Below, in pieces: positions 16,450-25,466 of a DNA stretch of 64,000 nt. Position numbers and translations under genes: made by a program. Origin of the DNA: RPQJ01 sp963778185 (GTDB lineage: Bacteria; Pseudomonadota; Gammaproteobacteria; Steroidobacterales; Steroidobacteraceae); the NCBI GenBank assembly GCA_963778185.1, contig CAVZTF010000002.1, positions 1 to 64,000 of the forward strand. Reading direction: 5' to 3'. The notes under the pieces were generated by a model. It made no database searches, had not been told where the DNA came from, and worked only from the letters and a program-made list of their open reading frames with translations. How positions within the stretch are numbered: the first letter of the stretch is position 1; each line of letters opens with the position of its first letter.

Positions 16450-18189
16450 TCAGGGCGCCGGAACCAGCCATTCGGACACGAGCTGGAGGCGGCGCCCGCC
16501 GCCGTATTCGTCGAGCTCGGTGCGGTAAACCAACTCGACCGCGTCCTGGGCGCGGATCGGCGGCGCCCTGGAGTCGTCGAGGTAGCGGAAGGCAATGGCG
16601 TCGGCGATCTCGCCGGAGGCTGCCTTGAGGCGCAGCTTCAGATGGCGGTCGCCCACGACGCGCGTCGAAACGACGCCGAAGGTCCCGTCGAACGAAGGTT
16701 CCGGGAACCCCGAGCCCCAGGGGCCGCCGTCGCGGATCGCGAGCGCCGTCTCGACGTTCATCTCGCCCGGCTCGAGCGCACCGTCCGTGTGCAGGTCGCC
16801 GGACAGCGTATCGGCATCGATGCAGCGCCCGACCTCGGCCGCGAAGGCTTGCTGGAACTCCCCGAGTCGCTCCTCGCGCAGCGTCATGCCCGCCGCCATG
16901 GCGTGGCCGCCGAACTTCTCGAGCAGTCCCGGGTGGCGGGTGGCCACGGCGTCGAGCACGTCGCGGACGTGCAGGCCCGGCACCGAACGCGCCGAGCCCT
17001 TGACCCACCCCGCCTCGCCCGGCGCGAACGCGATCACGGGGCGGTGCAGCCGCTCCTTGACCCGCGAGGCCACGAGGCCGATGACGCCCTGGTGCCAGCC
17101 TGCGTCGAAGAGGCAAAGCCCGGGCGGCAGCGCGCCCTCGAGCGAGCCGACGAGCGCGTCGACCTGTCCGAGTGCTTCTTCCTGCATGCGCGTCTCGAGC
17201 ACGCGCCGGTCGGCGTTGAGCTGCGACAGTTGTCCGGCGAGCGCGCGTGCTTCCTCGAGGTCCGTGCTGAGCAGGCAGTCGATGCCCAGGGTCATGTCGT
17301 CGAGTCGCCCTGCGGCGTTCAGGCGCGGGCCCGCCTGGAAGCCCAGGTCCTGCGCAATGATCCCCTCGAGCCGGCGGCCGGCGATCTCGAGCAGGGCGCG
17401 GATTCCCGGGACGCAGCGGCCGGCGCGGATGCGCCGCAGGCCCTGGGCCACGAGGATGCGGTTGTTCGCATCGAGCGGCACCACGTCGGCCACCGTGCCG
17501 AGCGCCACCAGGTCGAGCAGGTCCGCGGGATTGACATCGGCGCCCGCCGGCACGAGGCCCGCCTCGCGCATGCGTCGCGTCAAGGCGGCCATCACGTAGA
17601 ACGCGACGCCGACGCCGGCGAGGGCCTTGGAGGCGAACGACTCGCCCGCCAGGTTCGGGTTCACGATCGCCTCCGCCGCCGGCAATTCCGCGCCCGGCAG
17701 GTGGTGATCGGTGACGAGCACCGCGATACCGCTGCGCCGCGCCTCCGCCACCCCTTCGAGCGAGGCCACGCCGTTGTCGACGGTCACGATCAGGCTGGGT
17801 GCGAGACCGGCCGCCACACGGACGATCTCGGGCGTGAGCCCGTAGCCGAACTTGAAGCGGTCGGGCACCAGGAAGCCGGGGTCGGCGAAGCCGAGCCGCG
17901 CCAGCTGCCGCACGACCACCGCCGTGCTGGTGGCACCGTCGGCATCGAAGTCGCCGATGACCAGCACCCGGCCTCGCTTGCGATGGCAGTCGAGAAGCAG
18001 GTCCACCGCCGGCTCGACGCCACCGAGCGTGCTCACCGGCAGCAAGCGGTCGAGGCTGTGGTCGAGGTCGACGGCGCCGCTGATGCCGCGCGCTCCATAG
18101 GCCCGGCGCAACACCGGGTGCAATGACTGCGACAGTCCGGCAAGGCCGTCCTCGCCGATCGCCCGGCGCAGGATGCGCCGGCGCGTCAC
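16450..18189 (-). CDS. recJ: Single-stranded-DNA exonuclease RecJ
   Basis: The 579-residue 5'-3' exonuclease carries the DHH-family metal motifs: VIGDFDADGATSTAV (DFDADG at 80-85), VTVDNGVASLEG, VTDHHLPGAELP, and in the DHHA1 domain KFGGHAMAAGMTL. The C-terminal OB-like region follows. The start is a GTG at 18189 whose bases overlap the upstream gene's TGA (GTGA). A longer open frame upstream is arginine/proline-rich shadow. RecJ acts in recombination and mismatch repair. Confidence 0.94.
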   Translation of the reverse strand: MTRRRILRRAIGEDGLAGLSQSLHPVLRRAYGARGISGAVDLDHSLDRLLPVSTLGGVEPAVDLLLDCHRKRGRVLVIGDFDADGATSTAVVVRQLARLGFADPGFLVPDRFKFGYGLTPEIVRVAAGLAPSLIVTVDNGVASLEGVAEARRSGIAVLVTDHHLPGAELPAAEAIVNPNLAGESFASKALAGVGVAFYVMAALTRRMREAGLVPAGADVNPADLLDLVALGTVADVVPLDANNRILVAQGLRRIRAGRCVPGIRALLEIAGRRLEGIIAQDLGFQAGPRLNAAGRLDDMTLGIDCLLSTDLEEARALAGQLSQLNADRRVLETRMQEEALGQVDALVGSLEGALPPGLCLFDAGWHQGVIGLVASRVKERLHRPVIAFAPGEAGWVKGSARSVPGLHVRDVLDAVATRHPGLLEKFGGHAMAAGMTLREERLGEFQQAFAAEVGRCIDADTLSGDLHTDGALEPGEMNVETALAIRDGGPWGSGFPEPSFDGTFGVVSTRVVGDRHLKLRLKAASGEIADAIAFRYLDDSRAPPIRAQDAVELVYRTELDEYGGGRRLQLVSEWLVPAP

Positions 18190-19193
18190 GCCAGCACCTC
18201 GGCGAGCGGCCGCGCGCGTTTCCAGAATGCCGCGCGCGCGCGGCGGGCAACCGTGAACGCAGACTCTCCCGCCAGCAGGTCGATGCCATCGACCCGGCCG
18301 TCCTGCAGCGCCGAGCGTGCAGGCACGAAGCACAGGGACTCGGAGTGCGCGAGGCATTCATCCGCGCTGGCCGCGGGGGTGGACGACCAGCCGAGCAGTC
18401 CCGTGCGTCCGGCGTCGACGCCGCGGCCAAACTCCGCCAGTGGTCGCGCGGCGGCACCGTGCGCTCGCCAGATCCCTTCGAGCCAGGAATCGTCCGTGTA
18501 CAGCTCCGGCAGCGGCGTGGTGTCCGGCGGGGATGCCACACCGAAGCCCCACAGCCAGAGCGAATTGACGGCCGGGTCGCCGCGCCGCTCGCGCAACTCG
18601 TTGACGGGATGTTCGTGCAGCAGCATCTGCAGCTCGTTCATCAGGCTCCTCACGCGCACGCCATCGGGACCGCCGGGCATCAGCTCACGCAGGTTGCGGC
18701 CTGCGGCCAGCTCCGGCTCGACCGCCGTGCACGCGACGGACTGCGCGCACTCGAGCAACCAGTCGCCCTTGCGGGACGGATGAAAACGCATTCCCGTGCC
18801 CGCCAGGTGCCGGTTGACGTCGGCGAGCAGCGCCGCGCCCTCCTCCTCGTCCAGCTCCAGCCACGCGGGCGACAGTTGCAGGTGATCGAGGCCGGTGAGC
18901 AGGTGGACTGGCCGCGCACATGCCCAGGTGCCGCCGGGCAGCGACCCGCTCTGCGCGGCGTGTGCACAGGGGCCGGCCGGCAGACGCTGCAGCAGGTCCC
19001 CGTCAAGTCCGCTTCCTGCAATCAGCCATTGCCTCCAGTCCGCGCCCGGCCCGGCCAGCCGCTTCGCGCGCGCAAGCAGCCACTCCGCGGCCGGCAGCCG
19101 CGAAGACCCGCCAGGCCGGGACCGTGCGGCCGCCGCGAGCCAGGGCATCGCGAGCCGCAGGCGAGCGCCGCCGATGACCGAGGTACCCTGCAT
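18186..19193 (-). CDS. RpfE-type protein, recJ-linked
   Basis: The 335-residue protein is proline/leucine-rich with no membrane segment, and contains WLELDEEEGAALLADVNRHL, MRFHPSRKGDWLL and VNSLWLWGFG. This pattern and the coupling to recJ fit the RpfE-type family (sometimes labelled phosphoglycerate-mutase-like) known beside recJ in Xanthomonas and relatives. The function of the family is unresolved. The start is uncertain: ATG at 19193 is chosen, with ATGs at 19211 and 19148 as alternatives. Its stop overlaps the recJ GTG. It is divergent from the Mth938-like gene. Confidence 0.72.
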   Translation of the reverse strand: MQGTSVIGGARLRLAMPWLAAAARSRPGGSSRLPAAEWLLARAKRLAGPGADWRQWLIAGSGLDGDLLQRLPAGPCAHAAQSGSLPGGTWACARPVHLLTGLDHLQLSPAWLELDEEEGAALLADVNRHLAGTGMRFHPSRKGDWLLECAQSVACTAVEPELAAGRNLRELMPGGPDGVRVRSLMNELQMLLHEHPVNELRERRGDPAVNSLWLWGFGVASPPDTTPLPELYTDDSWLEGIWRAHGAAARPLAEFGRGVDAGRTGLLGWSSTPAASADECLAHSESLCFVPARSALQDGRVDGIDLLAGESAFTVARRARAAFWKRARPLAEVLA

Positions 19194-19209
19194 GAAGTAT
19201 GGTATCCGC

Positions 19210-19587
19210 ATGAAGTTCAATCTCGACCAGCCCTCGACCACGCACGTCGTACGGGCCTACGGGCCCGGCCTGCTGCGCATCGGCGAGCGGTCATACGACT
19301 CGAGCCTGATCCTCACCGCGACCACGCTCATCGAACGCTGGCGGCCGAGAAGCATGGACGAGCTCGAGCCCGCGGACCTCGAGCCCGTGCTCGCCCTGCG
19401 GCCGGAGGTACTGCTGCTGGGCTCGGGGCTGCGCCAGCAATTCCCCGCGCGCTCCCTCTTCGCCGCGCTGTACGAGTCGCGCGTCGGCTTCGAGGTCATG
19501 GATACCGGCGCCGCCTGCCGCACGTACAACGTCCTCGTGGCCGAAGGCCGCAACGCGGTCGCCGCGCTGATCGTCGAGCCCGCCTAG
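19210..19587 (+). CDS. Mth938/DUF498-domain protein
   Basis: A small 125-residue protein of the Mth938-like fold. ERSYDSSLILTATTLIERWRP, LRPEVLLLGSGLRQQFPARS and GFEVMDTGAACRTYNVLVAE-GRNAVAALI are the family's conserved blocks; the third is nearly diagnostic. The biochemical role in bacteria is not established. The chosen ATG at 19210 begins KFNLDQPS; an upstream ATG at 19192 is possible. Its end overlaps the end of the convergent pcm gene by 4 nt. Confidence 0.82.
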   Translation: MKFNLDQPSTTHVVRAYGPGLLRIGERSYDSSLILTATTLIERWRPRSMDELEPADLEPVLALRPEVLLLGSGLRQQFPARSLFAALYESRVGFEVMDTGAACRTYNVLVAEGRNAVAALIVEPA

Positions 19588-20246
19588 CTCAGGCCCTGCA
19601 ACAGCGGCACGAAGGTGACGGGCCCGAGCACCTCGCGCTCGAAGGTTTCGCCGCGCCGCGTGACGCGCATCAGCTTCTGCTCGCGGTCCGGGCCCACGGG
19701 CATGATGAGCCGCCCGCCATTGCCGAGTTGCTCGAGCAGCGCCGCCGGGATTGCCATCGCCGCGGCCGCGACGATGATGCCGTCGTAAGGCGCATACGGG
19801 GGCCAGCCCTCGAAGCCGTCGCCGTGGCGCATGTAGACGTTGCTGATGCGCAGGTCGCGCAGCACGCGTCGCGCACGCTGCTGCAGCGCCGCGATGCGCT
19901 CGACGCTGTAGAGATTCACGACCATCGGGGCGAGTACCGCCGTCTGGTAGCCGCAGCCCGTGCCGACCTCGAGCACCTTGCGCGGCGCGCCGCCCTCGAA
20001 CAGCGCTTCCGTCATGCGCGCGACGATGTACGGCTGCGAGATGGTCTGGCCGTGCCCGATGGGCAGGGCGGTGTCCTCGTAGGCGCGGCTCGCGAGCGCC
20101 TCGTCCACGAAGACGTGGCGCGGCACGGCTCGGATGCGCTCGAGCACCTCGGGGTTGGCGATGCCCTGCTCGCGCAGGCGCGCGATCAGGCGATCGCGGG
20201 TCCGCGCCGAGGTCATGCCGATGCCGGTCATCCGCGAGTTGCTCAC
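19584..20246 (-). CDS. pcm: Protein-L-isoaspartate O-methyltransferase
   Basis: The 220-residue enzyme methylates isoaspartyl residues in damaged proteins using S-adenosylmethionine. It shows the PCMT-specific GHGQTISQPYIVARMTE (64-80), the SAM motif VLEVGTGCGYQTAVLAP (91-107) and DGIIVAAAAMAIPAALLEQL. The start is a GTG at 20246 with GAGG upstream; ATG at 20231 or 20216 is possible. It follows surE by 14 nt on the same strand, the common surE-pcm pairing. Confidence 0.93.
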   Translation of the reverse strand: MSNSRMTGIGMTSARTRDRLIARLREQGIANPEVLERIRAVPRHVFVDEALASRAYEDTALPIGHGQTISQPYIVARMTEALFEGGAPRKVLEVGTGCGYQTAVLAPMVVNLYSVERIAALQQRARRVLRDLRISNVYMRHGDGFEGWPPYAPYDGIIVAAAAMAIPAALLEQLGNGGRLIMPVGPDREQKLMRVTRRGETFEREVLGPVTFVPLLQGLS

Positions 20247-20260
20247 GCCGCGCCTCGCAC

Positions 20261-21013
20261 TCAGGGCGCTCGCCCGGCCAGCCAGTCGCGGATGTCGGCC
20301 AGCGCCGAGTGGCGCGTCAGGTCGACCTGCAGCGGCGTGACGGAAACGTACCCGGCGGCGATAGCGGCGAAGTCCGTGCCCTCCCCCGCGTCCGCACCCT
20401 CGCCGGCCGGACCCACCCAGTAGACCGGGCGGCCGCGCGGATCGGCCGTGCGGACCACCGACTCCGAGCGGTGACGGTGCCCGAGGCGCGTGGCCATGAA
20501 GCCCGCGAGCTGCTCGTACGGAAGGTCGGGCACGTTCACGTTCAGGATCATGGACCTGTGCAGCGGCGAGCGCATCAGGCGCATCACGAGCTCGCTCGCC
20601 ACGCGCGCCGCAGTGCCGAAGTGACGGCCGTCGCGCAGCACGAGCGACACGGCCATGGTGGGCAAGCCGAGGAAACGACCCTCGATTGCGGCAGCGACGG
20701 TGCCGGAATAGAGCACGTCGTCGCCGAGGTTCGCGCCGTCGTTGATGCCCGAGACCACCATGTCGGTCTCGAAGTCGAACAGCCCGGAGATCGCGAGGTG
20801 CACGCAGTCGGTCGGCGTGCCGTTGACGTAATACATCCGCTCGCCGTACTGGAACACCCGCAGCGGCACGTCGAGCGTGAGCGAGTTGCTCGCGCCGCTT
20901 CGATTGCGGTCCGGCGCGACCACGGTGAGCTCCGCCAGCGGGCGCAGCGCATCCGCGAGGCGCTGCAGACCCTCGGCACGGTAGCCGTCGTCGTTGCTGA
21001 CCAGGATTCTCAA
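20261..21013 (-). CDS. surE: 5'/3'-nucleotidase SurE
   Basis: The 250-residue survival protein has the metal-binding motif RILVSNDDGYRAEGL at the very N-terminus, then APDRNRSGASNSLTLDVPL, GTPTDCVHLAISGLF and VSGINDGANLGDDVLYSGTVAAA. I prefer the TTG at 21013, because family members begin directly at M-R-I-L-x-S-N-D-D-G and a TATAGT -10-like box lies about 30 nt upstream. The alternative ATG at 21052 adds 13 residues and would overlap that box. It is coupled to pcm downstream and divergent from the Smr-domain gene. Confidence 0.92.
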   Translation of the reverse strand: MRILVSNDDGYRAEGLQRLADALRPLAELTVVAPDRNRSGASNSLTLDVPLRVFQYGERMYYVNGTPTDCVHLAISGLFDFETDMVVSGINDGANLGDDVLYSGTVAAAIEGRFLGLPTMAVSLVLRDGRHFGTAARVASELVMRLMRSPLHRSMILNVNVPDLPYEQLAGFMATRLGHRHRSESVVRTADPRGRPVYWVGPAGEGADAGEGTDFAAIAAGYVSVTPLQVDLTRHSALADIRDWLAGRAP

Positions 21014-21055
21014 GGGGGAAACCGAGCAGGAATTGCCCGCACTATACTTCATGGC

Positions 21056-21586
21056 ATGTCCGAAGACGACGAACAGGCGTTCCGCGAGGCCGTGCAGGAC
21101 GTGCGGCCCCTGCCGCCGCGCGAGCGCGGCCCCGCCGCGCCTCGGCCGCGGCCGGTCGCACGGTTCACCCGCGCCGAGCAACTCGAGGTGCTGCGCGAGA
21201 GCCTGTTGCCTCCTGCGGACCCCGCGATCCTCGACACCGGCGAGGAACTGTCATTCCGCCGCCCGTGGATCCGCGAGGACATACTGCGGCGGCTGCGCAG
21301 GGGCCAATACGCCGTGGAAGCGGAGATCGACCTGCACGGCCTCGGCCGCCACGCGGCCCACGAGGCACTGCGCGAGTTCATCGGGGAGGCGGCCGCCCGC
21401 GGCCAGCGCTGCGTACGCGTGATCCATGGCAAGGGTCGCGGATCGGGCCCTCGCGGACCGGTGCTCAAGCACGTCGTGAACCACTGGCTGCGGCGCATGG
21501 ACGCCGTGGTCGCGTTCGCATCCGCGCGCCCCGTGGACGGCGGCACGGGCGCCGCCTGCGTCCTGCTGTCGGCAACGCGCCGCTAG
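21056..21586 (+). CDS. smrA: Smr-domain protein
   Basis: The 176-residue protein has a charged N-terminal region (1-75) and a C-terminal Smr domain with the two hallmark motifs IDLHG (91-95) and VIHGKGRGSGPRGPVLK (122-138). Smr domains are nucleases acting on DNA or on collided ribosomes/mRNA depending on the subfamily; this short stand-alone form matches SmrA/YdaL-like proteins. A TATACT box at 21043-21048 lies so close to the ATG that the message may be nearly leaderless. It ends one base before the convergent truD stop. Confidence 0.85.
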   Translation: MSEDDEQAFREAVQDVRPLPPRERGPAAPRPRPVARFTRAEQLEVLRESLLPPADPAILDTGEELSFRRPWIREDILRRLRRGQYAVEAEIDLHGLGRHAAHEALREFIGEAAARGQRCVRVIHGKGRGSGPRGPVLKHVVNHWLRRMDAVVAFASARPVDGGTGAACVLLSATRR

Positions 21587-22627
21587 CTAGTCCTCCCCCG
21601 ACTCCGTGGCATCCCACGCGTCCTGCAGCACCTCGTGCAGCACCGCCGTGGCGAAGGTGCCCCGCGGCAACTCGAACGCGAGCGTGAGGCCGTCGCCCTC
21701 GAGCTTCCACTCGAGCGCCCGCACCGCAAGTCGCAGGCTGCGCCGCTCCTGCTCGAGGCCCTCGGTCTCGAGCAGGATGCGCATGGCCGGCTCCGCGGCC
21801 ATTGCACGCTCCTCAACGCCACGCGCCTCTCCCGAGGTCGGCGCATTGCCCCGGCCCCACAGGGGACCGGTCGGGTGGATGTCCATGCGCTCGCAGCGTT
21901 CGACCAGGGCCGTGTCCACCTCGCTGGCGAGGAAGAAGCTGCGGCGGCCGTCCAGCATGACGGCCTCGCCCGGCAGCAGGCGGTTCCAGTCGCCACGCCG
22001 CACGCGCTCGGCAAGCGCGAGGTTGAAGAGCGCGCTGCGCGCGGCCGACAGCACGAAGCTGCGCTGCGGCCGCTCGCGCGGCGCGGCGCCGCCGGCGGCC
22101 CAATCACGCGCGCGCGCGAGGTTCGCCAGCCCCCGGCCGAAGCGCTGGGGGCCGAAATAATTGGGCACGCCCGTCGCCGCGACGAGTCGCAGGCGTGACG
22201 CCACCGCGTTCTCGTCTCCAGTAACGTCGCGCACGCGAATCACGAAACGGTTGCCACGATGGGAACCCGGCCGCAGCTTGCGCCCATGCCGCGCGGCTGC
22301 CAGCACGCCAAAGCCCTCGCCGGACCACGCGAGGCACGGCTCCACCGGTGCCATGGCGGGCCAGGGCAGCGAGAACGATTGCCGCGTGACCGCGTGCCGG
22401 TCCTTGTGGCCGCTGTAACCCACGTCGCGTTGCTGGGCGCCGGCGAGGCGCGCGAGCTGCGCAGCGACCCAGCCCGTGTTCGCCCCACGCTTTTCCACGA
22501 GCAGCAGCAGGTGCCCGCCCGCCCCGTCCGGCTCGAAGCCGAGCACTTCCTCGACCCGGAAGTCCTCGGGCTCGACGCGGATGCGCCCGCTTGCCGGCGG
22601 GGGTCCGAGTGCAGTCGGCAGGTCCAC
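21587..22627 (-). CDS. truD: tRNA pseudouridine(13) synthase TruD
   Basis: The 346-residue enzyme isomerises U13 of tRNA-Glu. The conserved catalytic Asp is in VGYSGHKDRHAVTRQSFS (D76), preceded by the family motifs EDFRVEEVLGFEPDGAGGH and EKRGANTGWVAAQLAR. GVPNYFGPQRFGR and the TRUD insertion domain complete it. The start is a GTG (22625-22627). It is the last gene of the leftward eno-ftsB-ispD-ispF string, 4 nt after ispF. Confidence 0.94.
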   Translation of the reverse strand: MDLPTALGPPPASGRIRVEPEDFRVEEVLGFEPDGAGGHLLLLVEKRGANTGWVAAQLARLAGAQQRDVGYSGHKDRHAVTRQSFSLPWPAMAPVEPCLAWSGEGFGVLAAARHGRKLRPGSHRGNRFVIRVRDVTGDENAVASRLRLVAATGVPNYFGPQRFGRGLANLARARDWAAGGAAPRERPQRSFVLSAARSALFNLALAERVRRGDWNRLLPGEAVMLDGRRSFFLASEVDTALVERCERMDIHPTGPLWGRGNAPTSGEARGVEERAMAAEPAMRILLETEGLEQERRSLRLAVRALEWKLEGDGLTLAFELPRGTFATAVLHEVLQDAWDATESGED

Positions 22628-22631
22628 GCGG

Positions 22632-23138
22632 TCAGTGACCGTGCATGAGCGCGTGCAGATGGCTGTCGGCGTGGGCGAGCATGACCACCGCGTGGCACGC
22701 GAGGCCTTCCCTGCGCCCGATCGCGCCGAGCCCCTCGCAGGTTGTCGCCTTCACGTTGACGCGATCGACGGTGGTCTGCAGGTCCGCCGCGATCAGTTCG
22801 CGCATCTGCGCGCGATGCGCCCCGAGGCGGGGTGCCTCGGCGAGCACCGTCAGGTCCGCGTTCACGACGCGCCAATGGTGCTGGTGCAGCAGCCTGGCGC
22901 AGTGGCGCAGGAACTCGCGGCTGTCCGCGCCTTTCCAGCGCGGGTCGGTGTCCGGGAAGTGCTGGCCGATGTCCCCGAGTCCCATCGCGCCGAGCAGCGC
23001 GTCGCACAGCGCATGCACGAGCACGTCGCCGTCGGAATGAGCCACCAGGCCCTGGTCGTGCGCGATCCGCACGCCGCCGAGCGTCACGTGGTCGCCAGGC
23101 CCGAACGCGTGCACGTCGTAACCGAATCCCACCCTCAT
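22632..23138 (-). CDS. ispF: 2-C-methyl-D-erythritol 2,4-cyclodiphosphate synthase
   Basis: The 168-residue MEP-pathway enzyme has the metal ligands D8 and H10 (GYDVHAFGPG) and the third ligand in LVHALCDALLGAMGLGDIG. The substrate-binding LVAHSDGDV, FPDTDPRWKGADS and KATTCEGLGAIGRREG blocks follow. The start overlaps the ispD stop (ATGA), giving the usual coupled ispD-ispF pair. Confidence 0.96.
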   Translation of the reverse strand: MRVGFGYDVHAFGPGDHVTLGGVRIAHDQGLVAHSDGDVLVHALCDALLGAMGLGDIGQHFPDTDPRWKGADSREFLRHCARLLHQHHWRVVNADLTVLAEAPRLGAHRAQMRELIAADLQTTVDRVNVKATTCEGLGAIGRREGLACHAVVMLAHADSHLHALMHGH

Positions 23139-23842
23139 CCTCGCTCCCTCGCGCGGAGGATCGCCGCCGCCAGTGCGCCGTCCTCCGGGTTCGTTATCTT
23201 CAGGTTGTCGCTGTGGCCACGCACCAGCAGCGGCCGCAGACCGAGCGCCTCGACGGCCGACGCCTCGTCCGTCACCGCGCGTTCCCGGTCGATGCACATG
23301 TTCAACGCGCGCTTGAGCAGTCCGTAGCGGAACACCTGCGGCGTCAGCGCCCGCCAGAGCCCGTCCCGCTCCACAGTGCCACGGCTCCGGCCGTCGCTGC
23401 CATCCCGCTTGAGCGTATCGCTCACCGGGATCGCCAGCAGCCCGCCGACCGGATCGTCGCGGGTCGCCTCGAGCAGCGCGCGCAGGTCTTCGCTGCGCAG
23501 GCATGGCCGTGCCGCATCGTGGACGATGACCCAGTCGGCATCTCTCGCGCGCGGCGCCAGGGCCACCAATGCGCTCGCCACCGAGAGTTCGCGCCGGTCG
23601 CCGCCCACGCAGGTCGAAACGCGGGGATCGACCGCCTCCGGGATCCTGCGCCAGCGCCGGTCGCCCGCCGCGAGCGCGACGATCACGCCGTCGATCGCGC
23701 GCTCGGCGAGCAGCGCGCCCACCGACCAGGAGAGCACGGATCGACCCAGCAGTTGAGCGTACTGCTTGGGCGCCGTGGCGCCGAAACGCTCGCCGCGGCC
23801 CGCCGCGGGCACGACGGCCCAGCGGCGCGCCGCAATCGTCAT
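23135..23842 (-). CDS. ispD: 2-C-methyl-D-erythritol 4-phosphate cytidylyltransferase
   Basis: The 235-residue enzyme transfers CMP to methylerythritol phosphate. The nucleotide-binding VVPAAGRGERFGATAPKQYA is at the N-terminus, followed by the WVIVHDAARPCLR motif and AVTDEASAVEALGLRP near the C-terminus. The ATG at 23842 overlaps the ftsB stop by 4 nt. It acts one enzyme upstream of IspF's substrate. Confidence 0.95.
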   Translation of the reverse strand: MTIAARRWAVVPAAGRGERFGATAPKQYAQLLGRSVLSWSVGALLAERAIDGVIVALAAGDRRWRRIPEAVDPRVSTCVGGDRRELSVASALVALAPRARDADWVIVHDAARPCLRSEDLRALLEATRDDPVGGLLAIPVSDTLKRDGSDGRSRGTVERDGLWRALTPQVFRYGLLKRALNMCIDRERAVTDEASAVEALGLRPLLVRGHSDNLKITNPEDGALAAAILRARERG

Positions 23843-24171
23843 TGCGAGTCGGCCTGCGCCGTCCGCCGCTCTTCCGCCGATGCAGGCGCTGGCGCGGGCG
23901 GCACCACCTGGAAGAACGTCTCGTTGGCGCCGACCATGCCGAGGTCGGTGCGTGCCCGCTCCTCGATCGCCGTACGTCCTTCCTTGAGGTCGCGCACCTC
24001 GGCCGCCAGGGTCTTGTTGCGCTCGCCGAGTCGCTCGTTCTCGTCCTGCTGCGCGTCGATGGCTTTCTCGGTGCGCCACACGTCACGCATGCCGTTCGGC
24101 GAGACCCACAGCCGGTACTGAAGCGCCAGGAGCGCCACGAGCAGCAGGCCCGCGACGATGCGGATCGTCAT
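23839..24171 (-). CDS. ftsB: Cell-division protein FtsB
   Basis: The 110-residue bitopic protein has a short N-terminal cytoplasmic stub, one membrane span (about residues 4-21, IVAGLLLVALLALQYRLW) and a coiled coil (about 27-70), followed by the conserved EERARTDLGMVGANETFFQV block. With FtsL and FtsQ it forms the divisome sub-complex. Its ATG overlaps the eno stop (ATGA). The position between eno and ispD is typical for gammaproteobacteria. The C-terminal tail is Pro/Ala-rich and variable. Confidence 0.92.
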   Translation of the reverse strand: MTIRIVAGLLLVALLALQYRLWVSPNGMRDVWRTEKAIDAQQDENERLGERNKTLAAEVRDLKEGRTAIEERARTDLGMVGANETFFQVVPPAPAPASAEERRTAQADSQ

Positions 24172-25466
24172 GCCGGGCCCGCCGGCGGCGGCACCGGGAA
24201 AGCCTCGCGCCCGGCGTAGCTCGCGTCGCGGCCGAGCTCGGCCTCGATTCGCAGCAGCTGGTTGTACTTCGCCATGCGGTCCGAGCGGCACAGCGAGCCG
24301 GTCTTGATCTGGGTCGCCGCCGTGGCGACGGCGATGTCGGCAATCGTACTGTCCTCGGTCTCCCCGGAGCGGTGCGACACGACCGCGCTGTAGCCCGCCC
24401 CGGTCGCCATGTCGATCGCGGCGAGCGTTTCGGTGAGCGTGCCGATCTGGTTCGGCTTGATGAGGATCGAGTTGGCGATGCCCCGGTCGATCGCCTCGCG
24501 CAGGATCTTCGTGTTGGTCACGAACACGTCGTCACCCACCAGCTGGATCTTCCTGCCCATGCGCTGCGTGTGCAGCGCCCAGCCTTCCCAATCGCCCTCG
24601 GCCATGCCGTCCTCGACCGTGACGATCGGGTAGCGGCCCACCAGCCCGTCAAGGTAGTCGACGAACTGCGCGGAGGTGAACTTGCGGCCCTCGGACTCGA
24701 GGTTGTAGATGCCGTCCTGGAAGAACTCGGAGCTCGCGACGTCGAGCCCGAGGTATATGTCGCGCCCGGCCTTGTAGCCCGCGCGCTCGACCGCCTCGAG
24801 GATGGTTTCGAGCGCAGCCTCGTTGGACGGCAGGTTCGGCGCGAAGCCGCCCTCGTCACCGACGGCCGTCGCCAGTCCGCGCTCGTGCAGCACCTTTTTC
24901 AGCGTGTGGAAGATCTCCGCGCCATAACGCAGTGCCTCGGCGAAGTTCGGTGCGCCGACCGGCAGCACCATGAATTCCTGGATGTCCACGCTGTTGTCGG
25001 CGTGCGCGCCACCGTTGATGATGTTCATCATCGGCACCGGCATCACCTTGGGGCCCGGCCCGCCGAGCCGGCGGTAGAGCCCGTGCCCGTCGAGCCTGGC
25101 CGCGGCATGCCCCGCCGCGAGCGACACGGCGAGGATCGCGTTCGCACCGAGGCGGCCCTTGTTGTCGGTTCCGTCGAGCGCAATCATCCGCCGATCGAGG
25201 CCCGCCTGGTCGCGCACGTCGTGGCCGAGGACGGCGCTCCTGATCTCGCCGTTCGCGTTCGCGACCGCCTTGAGCACGCCCTTGCCGAGATAACGACCCT
25301 TGTCGCCGTCGCGAAGCTCCACCGCCTCGCGCGTGCCGGTGGAGGCGCCGGAGGGCACCGCTGCGCGGCCCACTACGCCTCCGTCGACATACACGTCCGC
25401 TTCCACGGTGGGATTGCCACGCGAATCCACGATCTCGCGGGCCTTGATGTCGACGATCCGGGTCAT
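24168..25466 (-). CDS. eno: Enolase
   Basis: The 432-residue glycolytic enzyme converts 2-phosphoglycerate to phosphoenolpyruvate. It shows AREIVDSRGNPTVEADVY at the N-terminus, the GGAHADNSVDIQEFMVLPVG block, VGDEGGFAPNLPSNEAAL (acid catalyst region), YPIVTVEDGMAEGDWEGW, LVGDDVFVTN and VSHRSGETEDSTIADIAV. The ATG at 25466 is chosen because it starts the standard MTRIVDIKAREI; it overlaps the kdsA stop. Confidence 0.97.
   Translation of the reverse strand: MTRIVDIKAREIVDSRGNPTVEADVYVDGGVVGRAAVPSGASTGTREAVELRDGDKGRYLGKGVLKAVANANGEIRSAVLGHDVRDQAGLDRRMIALDGTDNKGRLGANAILAVSLAAGHAAARLDGHGLYRRLGGPGPKVMPVPMMNIINGGAHADNSVDIQEFMVLPVGAPNFAEALRYGAEIFHTLKKVLHERGLATAVGDEGGFAPNLPSNEAALETILEAVERAGYKAGRDIYLGLDVASSEFFQDGIYNLESEGRKFTSAQFVDYLDGLVGRYPIVTVEDGMAEGDWEGWALHTQRMGRKIQLVGDDVFVTNTKILREAIDRGIANSILIKPNQIGTLTETLAAIDMATGAGYSAVVSHRSGETEDSTIADIAVATAATQIKTGSLCRSDRMAKYNQLLRIEAELGRDASYAGREAFPVPPPAGPA

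Noticed and set aside
21014..21052. ATG at 21052 as the start of surE
   Set aside because: It would add 13 residues not usual for SurE and overlap a -10-like box; the TTG at 21013 starts exactly at the conserved N-terminus. The choice is not certain.
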